Of a stretch of DNA of 64,000 bases, positions 12,918 through 26,100 are shown one piece after another. Every line of letters starts with the position of its first letter. Within the stretch, counting starts at the first letter, position 1. The position numbers and the translations under genes are program-made. Origin of the DNA: Psettodes erumei (Eukaryota > Chordata > Actinopteri > Pleuronectiformes > Psettodidae). Below the pieces are notes generated by a model, which was not told the origin of the DNA, searched no databases, and was given only the letters and a program-made list of their open reading frames with translations. Location: assembly GCA_016785225.1 (NCBI GenBank), contig JAFBJZ010000660.1:4153001-4217000 (forward strand), read 5' to 3'.

Positions 12918-15900
12918 TTAGAATTCCACAAGGCTTCTTTTAAGAGCTTCTTCCAACTCTGTAAAAAAAAAAAAAAAGGACTACATGAATCTGTTGTTAC
13001 AGTAGGTCCAAATAAAACACTGTAAATTGCCACACCATTGAAACAATAGTGAGAAAATGTCATGTTGCCCTATTCATATGTGCGATTCTTTTTGTTCACA
13101 TTTTGTTTTACTGCTTTTGATCTGTGTTTTAAAGCACGTCATTTATATTAGGGGCATTATTCTGTATTTCTTTACATTACTTTTATACTGTACCTGCTGA
13201 CTCTCTTGCTTCTTCCTCAATTAAAGACAGTTGATGCTTCATCCTGTCATCTGAATCATCTGCAATATAATACACATACATACATACATGTATACGTGTG
13301 CATACATACTGTATATGGCATGAAAGACAATTCATAACGTTCAGCTTGCAGATGTACTACCATGTGTGCGTCAAAACAAAAGCACTAAAATGTGATGCCA
13401 GGAAATATCTATTTTTTTTTGTGGCAAGACTAGACGTGGCTATGTATTTCTTACTTCCACTTGCTCCACTCTGTTTGTTGGCTTGATGGATGTTCAAAAA
13501 CATCACCTGTGTTTCGTCCTCGCTCTCTGCAAACCACAGCATAAAAACCGGGGTTAAATGACGCGGACGCAGTTTAACGCCTGCCAAAAATGTGATGCAA
13601 ACTGATTTACCATTGTTATCTGGTTCAATCTTCACAGAACTGAGTGTTTTTGCAGCGGCGGGCTCTGCTTTCGTGTCTTTCTCGCCGGTCCGGGAGCTCA
13701 CGCAGGGATCCATCGTACAGTGTTCAGAGTGATAGTGTTTATGGAAACTCGGCACACCCCCGAAACTGTCCTGGCAAACTTTGCATTCTACATCAAAGGT
13801 CTTGTCCAGGTTCAAGGCCGCGTGCTTCGTGTGGACGTGGGTCTTCATCTGTGCATAGGAAGGCACAGACACACCACAAGGAGCGCACACATACTGGCAT
13901 TTTCCTTCAGCAGACAGATTCCTCATGCATTGTGTAAAAGTAGCTTTGGTTTCCTCTTTGCTCATTTCCGAGCTCATGCACGGGCATGCAGGCTGACCGG
14001 CGGCTTCGGCAGTAGGAGGCTGAACGATCCCAGCATCATCCATGCAGTAGTAGTCGTTGCTGTGAAGACTCTTGTAGTGCTCCAAGAACTCGCCTTCGGT
14101 TTCGAACCGCATGCTGTCGCAGAGGCCGCAGAAGTGGGAGCTCTGTATCTGCCCGTCGTGCTCGTTCACACAGTGTCTGCGCACGGTGGACTCTTTGAAG
14201 AACTTCTGAGGACAGTGGCCACAGATGAACCTCTGAAAGCTGTGACTGCTCACGTCACCGCAGTGCTGGCGGACCGCCGCCTCCGAGTCGAACACGTCCT
14301 CGCACATCCTGCACATCCAAGTCTGCTCTGCTTTTGGGGAGGATGCTGTGGAGGTTGGGGCCTCGCTGCTGGTGGACGGCTTGGCATCAACGACTTGGGC
14401 GACCTCCTCAGACACTTCTTGTTCAGCGTAGTAGGTGTGCCCGCTGTGAGCTTCCGACACGTGCGACAGGATGTCTTGGTAGCGAGGCATTTCCACCTTG
14501 CACTTTCGGCAGTAGAAGAGGAAGTTGGAGAGATGCGCTCCCCCGTGAAAGCGACTCATGTGCAGGCGGGTAATTGAAGACTCTCCCATGTGTTTGCCAC
14601 ACACGCCGCACTGGTGGAAAACCTGGTTTGCAGCCAGGAGATGCTTACTGGCTGCAGCCTCCTCGGAGAATCTCAGGCCACACTCGCAGTACCATGCTGT
14701 TGCCAAGTGCCTGCTAGCATCCACACCCGGGCCGATTCTCTGTCGTTTGGCCGTGAACTTTTCACAATCGCTTTTCTTCCGGGTTCTTTTTTGAAAAGGT
14801 GATTCAAGGCCCCTGGACTTTGCCTCTTCAGCCCTCTGGGTGTGCTGAATCTCAGCAAATCTGCGGTGCTGAAGAAGCGCTTCTGCCACTGTCCGGTTGA
14901 CCTCCACGTCGTGCTTGGTCGATTCTTTGTGTCTCTCAATTTCAGCCTGGCTGAGGAAGATTGTACAGCAGAGGGAGCACTGCCCTCGCACGAGCAGCTG
15001 TTTCATCACCTGCGCTATTGTTTTATCTGCCTTGGCCACCGCGCAGCCCTGTCTGCAGTGCACGCTGAAAAAGAAAGATGAGGAAAAAAGACAGAGACAG
15101 TGTCTACTATGTAAAAAATATCACACTGCATGCCAGAATAATCTCAACAAAAGACTTACTTAAAGTGAGCTTGAGCTGCCTGATGTGAGATCAGTACTTT
15201 GTGGCATAAAGAGCATCGGACGCTGAACGCTGTATCCTTGCACAAAGCAACAAGCCGATTCTTAACATATTGCGGGACGGGAACAGGCAGTGCTCTTCCT
15301 CTGGGTTCTTTAACAAGGAGACAAAAAAAAATGTAAGAAAGCTAGATGTAATCTTGCTCACATAATCCCTCCTGAGTCCTTTCTGTAAAATTAGATTCGG
15401 AGATGTGAGGGTATTAATGAGGATGTACATGAAACAAAATTGTTCAATAAACCTTACCGTTCATGGCAATAGCCTCTGCGAAGTGGTTTTGGGCTGACAT
15501 GTGCTGAAGACACTCATCTCTGATGTTGAAGAGGAGGTAGCAGGCAGGACAGGCAAAACAGACAATCCGCTGATAGGCCTGAGTGACGCTGTGAGCACCA
15601 GCGGCGGATGAGGAAAGCTGGGGTTCAAAACAGGCTAGTCTAGAATTATTTCACTCCTTCAAAGCAAAAGTGAACCAATACTTTCAAAAACTGTAAACCT
15701 TGGTCTCAAGATGTTCCCTCCATGCTTCTTTGGTCTGAAAGTGATGACCACAGGCGACACAGGCAAAGAGCTCAGACTGACTTCCCTTCAGACTGATAGT
15801 TGGATCACAAGGAGAATGATCAAACCTGCACACAAGATATTTTACTTCACAATATGCCTATTTATAGCACAGCGGAATGGCTCAAAGCACAAAATGAACA

Positions 15901-17421
15901 GAAAATGTTTGCCTCTTTAAGTGCCCATCAAGGAGGGACGCGTTGTCATAAACTCGACCGCAGTGAATCACTGGACAGGTGTGTCTTGCTGGACGGTCAC
16001 TGGGGAAAGAGGCAGGCCGGCGCCTTCTTCCAGAACCACCACCGATCGTTCCAGGTTGAAGTCCTAAATGACAACTGGCATTGTAATGACCCCCGTGATG
16101 AAAGACCAAAATAGTATATACCAATAGTACAGTAATAGTATCTTGCAAGAGATTTCTGATCCAGATTAAAAATGAACCTGGCATCTTTAACCACATGTCT
16201 ACACAGCGCTTTGCTTCCTGATTTCCGTTTGCTGAACCAAAAGCCAACTCCTGTTGTCCGTGAGCTTTTTGCAAGTTTTGCTTCTCCTGAAAAACATAAG
16301 GACATAAAGAAATGAACAATAACAGAATGCGTTTCGTCTTGTTTTACATATGCTTTCCATGACAGATGCACAGACATCAGCAGAAACCGGCCGACAGTGT
16401 TTAATGTCAGTTCTCTAAGTGACAAACATTGTAATGCGATGGTATGGAGTTAACGTGCTGCTGTTTGTGCATCACAGTAGTGTAGGCTGTCCCAGTTATA
16501 TGTTTTCTATCCATTCTGCCCATAGGGTGGCACTGTTGCTGCTACAACTGGCCTTTATCGAACCCATCGACCAACACGGCCCAGTGAGAAAATCCCCACT
16601 GAGCATTTCACATTACATTTAGTCTTCACAAGAAAAATAGACAGCAGAAAACACATAACAGCTGTTTATAATGTTGCTATTGGGGTTTTACCAGCACTAA
16701 AGCTAAGTGCGGGGCGACCTTACCTTGAATGCTCTGCATTTATCCGCTCTTTCCTTTTTCTCCAACGCCACCTGGTGCGCTAGTCTGTCCAGCGTAGAGG
16801 TAACGCGCGCTTTGTGACGGCTGATTTTATCTTCAAGCTGTATTGGAAAGAGAAGCCACAACAATGTCCAAAAAAACCTCCAGCTATCTAAATGAAATCA
16901 AAGGTGTCCCGTTCAACCACTCACCGCTCCTGCTAACAATGAGGATCCCTCATCCTCACTGTCACTCCGCAGATCAATACAATCCAATACTGGTCTGATA
17001 GGCGCCTCCTGGAGCAAGGATAAGACCCTGTGTTCCTTAATGTTACAAAACATACCTACATTTATCACAGTAGCCTGTTTTTTTTCTTCTTGTTAACATG
17101 CCCACGAAACAGAGGTGAGCTGTGTCCGAATCACTGCTACAGTCGTGTAATAGATGGAGCTTATTTTGTCCAGTGGGTCAAATGTGATATGTTCATGAAG
17201 TACAATGGCACATCAGGGTGCCTATCAGGCCAGACTGAGATTCCACTTGCACAGTTTGCTTAGTTGATGTCAAGAGACAGCATGTGAGCCAATGCAACTG
17301 CGCACCTTGTCCTTTGAACCTGCTGATATTTTTAAACAGATAATGTGAACATGTGACTTACTGATATAAACTCCACTTCTTCCTCCACCTCATCCTCATC
17401 TGCCTGAGCTGGAGAAGACAT
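12918..17421 (-). CDS. znf451: ZNF451-like SUMO ligase with C2H2 fingers, complete, twelve coding exons
   Basis: Minus-strand exons are 17421-17362, 17008-16925, 16837-16724, 16286-16178, 16063-15913, 15825-15699, 15617-15458, 15307-15160, 15064-13611, 13526-13455, 13259-13194 and 12958-12918, giving about 861 residues (human 1061). Human ZNF451 is a nuclear SUMO2/3 E3/E4 ligase that uses a pair of N-terminal SUMO-interacting motifs. Both are visible here: VEFI (residues 16-19) and VLDCIDL (27-33) followed by acidic SDSEDE, with IRP between them as in human LRP. About a dozen C2H2 fingers follow, most in the 1,454-nt exon 9; examples are WYCECGLRFSEE, GVCGKHMGESS and ICGHCPQKFF. The end ELEEALKRSLVEF is a ubiquitin-interacting motif, matching the human C-terminus. 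The human PIN/NYN-like segment before that motif is absent. Intron 5 begins with GC. Confidence 0.92.
13194..13526 (-). other. Two small C-terminal znf451 exons that stand where human has a PIN-like domain
   Basis: Exon 10 (13526-13455, 24 codons) encodes ESEDETQVMFLNIHQANKQS and a few more residues. Exon 11 (13259-13194, 22 codons) encodes an acidic/basic linker with DSDDRMKHQL and EEEARES. Both are phase 1-1, so exon 10 can be skipped without a frameshift. The acidic DSDD matches the human segment just after the PIN-like domain. Exon 10 itself has no match that I recognise, so it is the least certain exon of the model. Confidence 0.6.
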
Positions 17422-19996
17422 CTGTCTCTGGAAAAGACAGAACAAGCTTGTGTATCTTCTGAGGCCGCAGTCCGAACTTTGAACATACACATAGGATCAG
17501 CCAAGTTTAGCTCTGATATCAGGCAAACGGTGACAGCACTTGTAAGGTGAGGTAATAACAAACGTTGAACCCATGTCAAAAGCCATGGGATATCAGTTAA
17601 CATACTCAGCAGCAACTGAGGGGTGCTCGCGTCGATGTCAGCCTTGTACAGACTCACAAAAACACGAGTTAGGCCGGTGCACTGCAAGTCAGGTCCATTA
17701 AATACAATTACAACATATGTAAAATCCAAAATGGGGGCGGATTTTCTACCTCGAAGTCGCAACAGGCCAAGATGCGTTTAAAAAGCAGTGTTGTTGTAAT
17801 ATAGTCCTTGGCCGGCAGTGGCAGCACTGAGCTATACGGGCTACTGAGCAGCACTTCAATGGACAAGCAAGGAGGAAGTTGGCGCCACGGCAGAACTTTA
17901 GAAAAGATTTGCGTTTAGTTCAGACGAGGCCGCTCTGAGGTGCGCGCGTTAATTGACACTTAACGCCAGTTCATCTGGGGGTAACTCGTATGTTTGCTAC
18001 TTTAAACACATCGACTTCATTGACGTGAGTATGCTTATCGCAAATTCAACTGCAATTTCACGAGGTTGTGTTGTCAACCATCATCTGTTCAGCATCTCTA
18101 CGAAACAGCGAAATCTTGCAGTGGGGTGCTTCACTTTAACAGCATCGGACCGTCCCCAGCGTCCGGGATCCGGGTAAGCTAATGTTAGCTCTCTGACGTC
18201 TGCAAATGCAACGCTTTACTTCACTCAATTACACTAAAAAGCTTGGACTTTGGTTCTGTATTAATCAATTAAGTTTGAAATCGACTGGTGAATTAAGCTG
18301 TGCATCACATTACCTGCTGTTTTCCCGCGGACTCCTCAACTGACGTGAGCAGCGATGAGCTACAACATTCCAAACCAAAGTAAACGGAACGCAGCGGCAA
18401 GCCTGGTCTGCGACGTCACGTGAAACGGAGGCGCTCGTCTTTCCACGCGGAGTGTGCCGTACGGGCGGGGTTACTCGCTGTTGTTGCCGTGCAAGGACCA
18501 ACTCCGCCCGTCTGGAGTGAGTCGTTCGGGCCGAAGTGTGTGAAGCTGTCTAAAAATGTCACTCTGTATTTTCGTTGTCCCTGTCTGATGACGAGCTAAT
18601 AGTAAGCAGTGAAGTAATGCAGCAAATGTGTGCGGCTATCTACGAGCGATAACTTTATGTGCACAAATCTTTCAATGGTGGTTGTACAAAAACGCATTGT
18701 GATTGTGACTTGGTTTAATCATATGCACCTTCTACAAAACACAACATGTGTTGCAATGAGTATACTGTGCATCACTTGCATAGATGTGTATGGAAAAATG
18801 TCAATGTAAAGAAATAAACTAATAAAATGTTGATACACTCTAAATTAAATGAATCATATTTGAATATGCACTCCTTGGCTGCTTTATAAGATACACCTAT
18901 AGCATATCATTCAATGCAATCCAGGTTAACACCCCTGCAAGATGCATCCTCAATAACAGACATACTGTATATTGTTGAATTAATGTCTCTTAGAGTGTCA
19001 AAGAAAACTGAGCACCGTGGTATTTGTAAAAGCTTAATTTATGGCTGCTGAATGCTATATGAACATACATGACCCAGTGTAGGTATGTGAGTATAGAAAC
19101 AGTCAATTTTGGTATGATTTAAACCAAACATACCTTAATCCTGCCTACTCTGACATAGAATACTGCGCACTTAATAATGCTATACTACACACACTTGAAT
19201 AGGCCATATGTAGTTACTGTATTCAAATTTATTTTTGTTCATATCTAAATATATGGACAAATACACTTTGCTTGTCTGAGTCTTTCATCTGACTGAAAAA
19301 ACCCAAACGCATTTTGCATTATATCACTTCATCCAAAAATGACATAATCCATGTTGGATTATGATTACATTTGGTTTCTATTTCCCCCCCTAATCCTGCA
19401 AGTGTCTGTGCATAGCACCTGCCTCATTGCAGGGCCAGCCAGTACCGCAGGCTTCATTTCACAGCCTTTACAGCAAAAATATCCCTGTAATAATATATAT
19501 CAGACAGGCATGTTGTAGAACCAACAATAATATATTTGTAAGGTTTCAGGTGTGTTATTGTATAAGAATGTAAACATGTTCCCTATAAACTATATAACTA
19601 GGTTATATGTTGAGATCCATAGACACATATGTCTATATGAATCCATATCCCATTTTATCACTATTGTAGCATTATATGTCCTTTCTGTCGATTCTGCAGC
19701 ACATTACTTTGATGCTCAGATGAATCTGCTGACTCTCCCTGTCCCTGTTAGGGGGAAAATATAAATAAATAACTGAAACTTGCGCCTCTGCTGAGTCATG
19801 CATTGTTCCTCACAATAATGGCATCGATAGCCTGGGCCGTATACTTTGAACCTACGCGCTCCCCTCGGTTCGCTCTGCGATGCTTCGCGTGTGTCAGCCA
19901 GCGTCTTCACTCTCAGCCTGAGCTTTCGGCGACGTAGCAGCGGCGGGAGAGGAGCCGGCTGTCTGAGGCTGCGGGATCTGTCCTACATCTCGCCTT
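17422..19996. other. Head-to-head interval between znf451 and dst; no BEND6 gene
   Basis: Between the znf451 start (minus) and the first dst start codon (plus), 2.6 kb contain no coding exon that I can support. A minus-strand non-coding znf451 exon probably lies near 17750-17830, with a possible donor GTAGAA at about 17750. The CpG-bearing, ETS-like (CTTCC) sequence at 17860-17960 would be its promoter. 18140-18540 is a second CpG-rich patch. 18550-19780 is AT-rich and featureless. 19790-19996 is the GC-rich 5' flank of the dst transmembrane exon. In human, BEND6 sits in this position. Confidence 0.55.
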
Positions 19997-20180
19997 ATGA
20001 TGATCGCTGCGGCGTTTTTGGTCCTGCTGAGGCCGTACAGCATTCAGTGTGTCCTGCTGCTGCTGCTGCTTTTACTCGGGACCATTGCGACAATCTTGTT
20101 TTTCTGCTGCTGGCACCGCAGGCTTCGCAATGGGAAGCATCCAATAAAATCGGTGCTCTCCGGACGCTCCAAGAGCCGCG
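19997..20180 (+). CDS. dst: dst first exon, transmembrane N-terminus (isoform 2 type)
   Basis: The exon starts with two ATG codons (19997 and 20000) and encodes about 61 residues, ending in phase 1 at AGCCGCG followed by gtgagt. Residues 18-39 form a hydrophobic helix: a (CTG)-encoded leucine run, then TIATILFFCC. A basic stretch WHRRLRNGKHPIK follows. This is the N-terminal membrane anchor known for dystonin isoform 2, which is associated with perinuclear and endomembrane localisation. MIAAAFLVLLRPYSIQ matches human nearly residue for residue. The flanking sequence is CpG-rich and contains no obvious TATA box. Confidence 0.93.
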
Positions 20181-23100
20181 GTGAGTAGCGCAGGCCGGCC
20201 GCATCCCCTCTCATCCTGCCAGCTCAGCTCATGCTCGGCTCATGCCTGTGTATTCACCGATCGTGTTGGTTTCTGAGATTGTCTGCAGTCGCTATAGGAC
20301 ATCTGCAGTTTGGGCTGTCAGATCAAACAAACTGTTATGATGGTGTTAACATGTTTAAAGATCATTAAGGTTTTCTTGAAACTACCGGGACACATCGCAA
20401 AGTTACCAATCTATTAAACAAACGTGTATCCAATATGTGATGTGTCATTGCCTCCATGATGGTAAATGTTTCATTTAAAAAAAAACATCTCATCCTAACA
20501 TCTGTTATCTGTCCTGTAGTTGGCCTCCGAACGCACCATTTTCGATCAGAGGTAGGATGAACTTTTTACATTACAGGCTTGAGTCTGGTTAATATCTAAT
20601 ATCTAGGAGAAAGGATGCTTTCAATGTGTCGAGTCTTTATCTTAGCTTGCAATGGTTTTCCACGTATAATAGGACAAAGGCTTCACCCCAAAGTCCGATT
20701 CTTCGTACTTTTATCGAGCACTGACTGTAAGCGACTATTTTAAGAACCACGATGTGCGCATTGCGCATGTGTCATCAATAAGCAATGTCGGTGATTTTGC
20801 AGTTTCATTCTTTCAGGTGGGTCGAAACTCTTTATATTGTGTTATCATAAACAAATCGCTTAATTCTGAGGTCAACGTGAGCCTTTAGATTATGAGCCAC
20901 GAAGTACATTCGCCTTCATCACTGATGCTCGTCTAAGTGCGTCAATTTGAGCTCCAGTCGATCTGTTTCCGTTTTACGCGCATTGTTTTCAAAATAAAAT
21001 ATAAGTTTATCGAGTCTGTAAATGCATCAAATGCGTCACTGCAGCTATCACTGCAAATGCACCATCGTAAAACTTAAAACTGCAATGATGACGGCACAGG
21101 TTGTCTTATTCAGTAATTCATCTTCCAGGCATGGCCTATATGGACAGGATTTGTCTGTAAAGCTAAAAGGGGGTTGTTGAAAAGTAGTTGTAACACCTAA
21201 AATCTTCACTATTAAGTATCGTATAGGTCATCAATTCAATTGCTACAAGATGCATCAATACACTGATGCTTACGGTTTTAATTCTTTCTTCTCTTTTTTC
21301 CGTAATTTACTAGGGTTTTAAGGTTACAAAAGAAAAAGCTAGCGTTCCTTTGTGGGTTATGTTATTGAACCACAGGCACTGAATCCCTGCTGTCTCAGTG
21401 CAATAACTGGTAGATATTATGTATCATGTTCAAGGACACACCATTGCTGAGCCTTAGAACTGAGCAATCTCCCTGATCATTACCTTCAAACACATAAACC
21501 CTAACAATAGACAGTTCTTAAAGAAATACTCATAGGGTGCAAAGAAAGCAATAGTTAAAAATGTCAGGCTTAAACTGAAATGTTTCACTTTCCTTCCTGT
21601 GTAGTGATTGGACTTGCTGTATCATCTCTCTGAATCTGAAATCTAGGTCATATTACTACAACAGTGCCTCCCTGGCTTAGGAAGCCTGAATTGTAGCACA
21701 ATTATTATTCATATTATGATAAATACTTTTAATTTCTCTTGCTGCCTCCTGCTGAAAGTCAAATCTGCTGCCTGCTTGACATTTCTTCGTGTTTCTCAGG
21801 GCTTCAGGCATAGTCCACGTCACGCCAGAAGGAGTGTACATGCTCGAGTGACAGAGGAAAAACCCAGTCTGGTGGAGGTTCCTGAGAGCGAACCTGATTC
21901 ATCATCTACAGTGAGAAAACGCAAAGTGAAGAAGAGAGTCCTACCAGAATTTTACCAATCTGTACAAGTCACCCCCACACGCAAACCTGTAGGTACCCCC
22001 CTTAACTGTAACCATGACTGATGATAAAGTGATACTATTTTGACTTGCTCCTCTCCACAGGGACATCACTGTGCCTTTAAAGCTGGTAAGGATTCAGTAA
22101 CTTGCTCAAGGACACAGGGCAAACGTTTGTTTACAGGGTTTGAACCCTGGGTGGGTGGGATGCTAAAGGATGTTCTTGTTACGGGTCCTATGAAATGCAA
22201 AGTTACCTTGGTGGTACCTTGTATATTGTTTAGCTATTTATCATTATATTACAAATATGGTGATTGTATAAAACCTGCAGGTTAAGCTCAAAAGAAAACA
22301 GGGCTCCAGCATAACAACAGATTGTATAGATTTGGAATGAACTATTATTTGTCTGATGAGATGATTTTACAGATTTCCAGTTTGAATTTTAAATCATAAT
22401 CCTCCGTTTTAACAGATGCCATGACATATTGTTCATTTCACCTTTGGCGTGCTGGTATATGTTCTCTCTAATCCATTCTAAATTTGGGAACAATTTACCA
22501 CTTTGGCATGAAAATGTAAGGGACATCCTGGCAGGGCTTAACAGCTCGTTGTTACCACACCACTGTGTTAGGCCTTCAGGTTTTCATACCTGTATCTTTA
22601 TGTTACCGCACTGTTTCCAACATGAAAATCTGCTCACCGTCCATCAATACTTTTATCAGCTTCAGAGAGCAGTGCAGTTAAAACATGAGGTGAGGGGAGA
22701 GACGAGAAACAGTGGGTTGGTTTGGAAATGTTTACTGAAGGGGAAATGAATCAGAGGGCGTGAAATTCAAATTTAGCACAAGACTTGACATGATGCTGAC
22801 GCTGGAACTGACTGCGTTCAAAGGAACCTATTGATCTGTGCAAAGTAGTGCTGCAATACTGCAGATAACAGACGCAAACAGTTTGGTGCTTTTTCTCATT
22901 GCCGCTGCCAGCAAACTACATATATGTCACCTTGACTTGAGCCACCTGTAACAAAATAGATATGTCAAAATTTCCAAGAATTTATTTTACAGCTACCTGA
23001 ACGTAATCCAGCCAGTGATTAAATTGCCACCACAGCGTGACTGTGGAAACGATTTAGTAGTGTTTCTGTGTATTTTCTAAGAGACAGGTTTGCATACACA

Positions 23101-26100
23101 TCTGTGCTCCTCTTTCATGTGGATTTAACAGGACACGTACATTTAGCAAGAACTCAAATATTCTGTCAGAGCTTGATCACAAATCATGTATTTCACCCCT
23201 TGGATACCTCTTAGCCACTGTATTTTCAAATTTTACTGACAAAGATATGTCCTTGCACCACTTTTTTAAAAACAATAACAGTTCCTGAGCAAAGAATATT
23301 ATGTATTAACGAAGAATACAGAATTTTGTACATTCCCTAATGGAGAGGGATTTAAACTGTGTATTAAGTGATGGGGGGGGCCTCCAATCCTCAACTATTC
23401 TTATCTCTGCACAGTGTGCTGCTTATATAAAAGAAGGTGAAAAGCAGATTTGTTAGAAGATGTTCTTCTAACAACCCAAACTAATTATTTCATAATGGTG
23501 AGCATTAACGTTCCTCAAATCATGGAGGTTTTTTTTTCCATTTTAGCAGAAGGAATTATGAATACGCAGGAAGCTGAACACCAACACTAAGCTGCCTTTT
23601 CACCACCGATGAAAGGTGATGTAACGATGAAAAGGGTGCAAATATTAATAGAACAGCATGTTGCTTTTATCAGTCCTCGTAAATTCACTCTGACCTGGCA
23701 CTGAATCTGAAACAGATTCTCACTTCTGTTGCTATTTAAAACTAGAAAGGGTTTTTTTGTGCCCATGTAGAAATGTGAGTAGCATTTAAATTTAATTTCC
23801 ACATTCGCATTTCATGTTTCCAGATTTACCTTTTTCAACCACTGGATCGCTGTGCTCCGTTTTAGGTTGGATTTCTCCCTTTTAAATACTGTTTTACCAT
23901 TAAGTAAATGACGTGCCATCATACAGGTATGCTGCACCCCACCCCTCTGCTCCTGCATCAGGTTGTGTTGACCTGCAATTGTTCTTGTTGCTCAACCTCA
24001 GGTGTGTCAGGGAGGCAGCAGGAAATTGCAGCCCATGTAATTCATGTCGTAATTATCCTCTGTGTGAGCAGTTGTGTTATATGCAGCTCTCGTTAGACTC
24101 AGAGAATGTTTGCGAAAGTTTCAAGGAATAATAACAAATCGGCCAGAGATAATCCTGGACGAGATTAATTCAGGGGGATTGTTGTATTTTTCTGGGTAAA
24201 TTGGTTTAAACCGACTTAAACCACTTATGTAATTGTGTCCAAAGTCTTCGCAGCAGCGTGGATCCCTGTAATGTGCATCTGTAGCGAAGTCTTTGCCATG
24301 AAAAACTGCGCGTGTGTACCCCCACCCCCCCACAAAAAAAAATCCCCCCACCCAGCACTTCAGTGCAGGGATGGCGCTCTAACACCACCCTAGCTGTTGG
24401 AGCTGCTGTTGTTGGCTACCGGGTATGACGCGGAGACACATGCGAGTCTGCTCTCCCATCACGGTTCAGCTCTGCCTCGACAGCACGCAGCGTACCATCC
24501 CCTCCGGCCCCTCTGGAGATCTGACATCACCTCGCATCCTTAACGCTCCGACAACGGACGAACTCGTGGCCGGAGCATCCCTCAAAGGGCGTGGCGCTCT
24601 GTGAAATTGACGCACGAAAATGGGTTGCTGAACGATGGAAGCTAATAACGCGCACAAATAGGATTGCTTTTTTCCCCCCTCTTCTTCCAGCTGACAGGTC
24701 TCCATGTATACAGTGGTAAGTCTTATTGTTGACCTGGCGGGGGAGCCAGATACTATTGATTTCACATTGCCTTTTATTTGGCCCAATCCTTTATTGTTGT
24801 GGATGATTGCGACCTGGTGGTTCACGTCGCGGAGCGTCCACACACCTACCGTGCGCTCACATTACGCACTTTGACCCTGCGATGGTGAGAAATAATCGGA
24901 TTCGTGCTCGCTTTTCCTCGGCTGTGTTCTCATTAATTCGTATGTCTGCCGAGACTGAAATCATGACAAGCATTGTTCTTCTTTTACCCCCACCGTTTTC
25001 TTTTGTCTCTCAGAGCTCCAGTTCGGGGAACCCTTCCCTCCACTGCTCCATGTCTTCCTCGGCGGATTTCTCAGACGAGGATGATTACAGTGCGAAATCC
25101 GGGTCGGCATCGCCGGCTCCCGGGGACACTTTACCATGGAACCTGCCCAGACACGAGAGGTCCAAGAGGAAGATTCAGGGAGGATCCGTGCTGGATCCGG
25201 CGGAGAGAGCGGTGCTCAGGATCGCAGGTGAGGGGCTGACTGGCTTGTTGTTCTGTTATCAGATGGTGAGGTGTTGTAACGATAAAAAAACAACAACAAT
25301 GGTTGAATATGCTGCAATATACTGTGCACGTGGGGACAATATGAACTCCTAGAGACCTATTAGACTGTATTTTACCTCTGTGCCATTTTTGAGCCTATTT
25401 GGGGACACAAAAACAGGGTCTGTAGTGACGTGGAGATACGTGTGGTACATGTGATGGTATTTTGGTCAGCTCTTAATCTGGATATGGTGCTTTAAAATTA
25501 GTCAAAGGTTATTAGATGCCTAGTGTAATTTAACAATATTTTTCTTTGAGCCCATTATTTTCACCAGTTGAGCAGCTTAAAGCCAATTTTAAGGCTTCAT
25601 TTTTCATTTAAATCATTTACTGAGAATAGAATAGAAAAGCCATATTATGTGTCTCAAAGTTGATTATAAAAGACTGGTTGGTGTGGATTCAGATAACCAA
25701 AATCAATCAAAAGATAAATAAAACCTTCTGTCATGGGCTCTTGTTTGTTCCCCCCTTGACAACACGCTTGGACGACTAAAGTTTATAGCAGTGTTCACAT
25801 ATTTCATGATGACACTTTGACGCAACTGAATCTTATGAACTCCTGATAAGGGTTCAAGACCAGTCTATAGTCAACGCGGGGACTGTGGGTGAAGTGTTCA
25901 GTGGAAACTCTCCGCTTTACGCGAATCTCCGTGACAGTCGTAGTGACAGCAAACACGTAAAAATCATTTTCAAACAGCAGGCACTTGCAAGTGTGCCACA
26001 GTTGTCTCTGGCAGGTGGATAGAGAGCGAAAAAGAAAGTGGTTCGCGTTACGAGCCGGTACAGGGACGCATGACAGGGAGAAGCGTTTTTTTTTCTTTGT

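Noticed and set aside
13720..14577. A 285-codon open frame on the plus strand
   Set aside because: It is antisense to znf451 exon 9, whose zinc-finger frame is unmistakable. Codon shadowing of Cys/His-rich sequence explains it.
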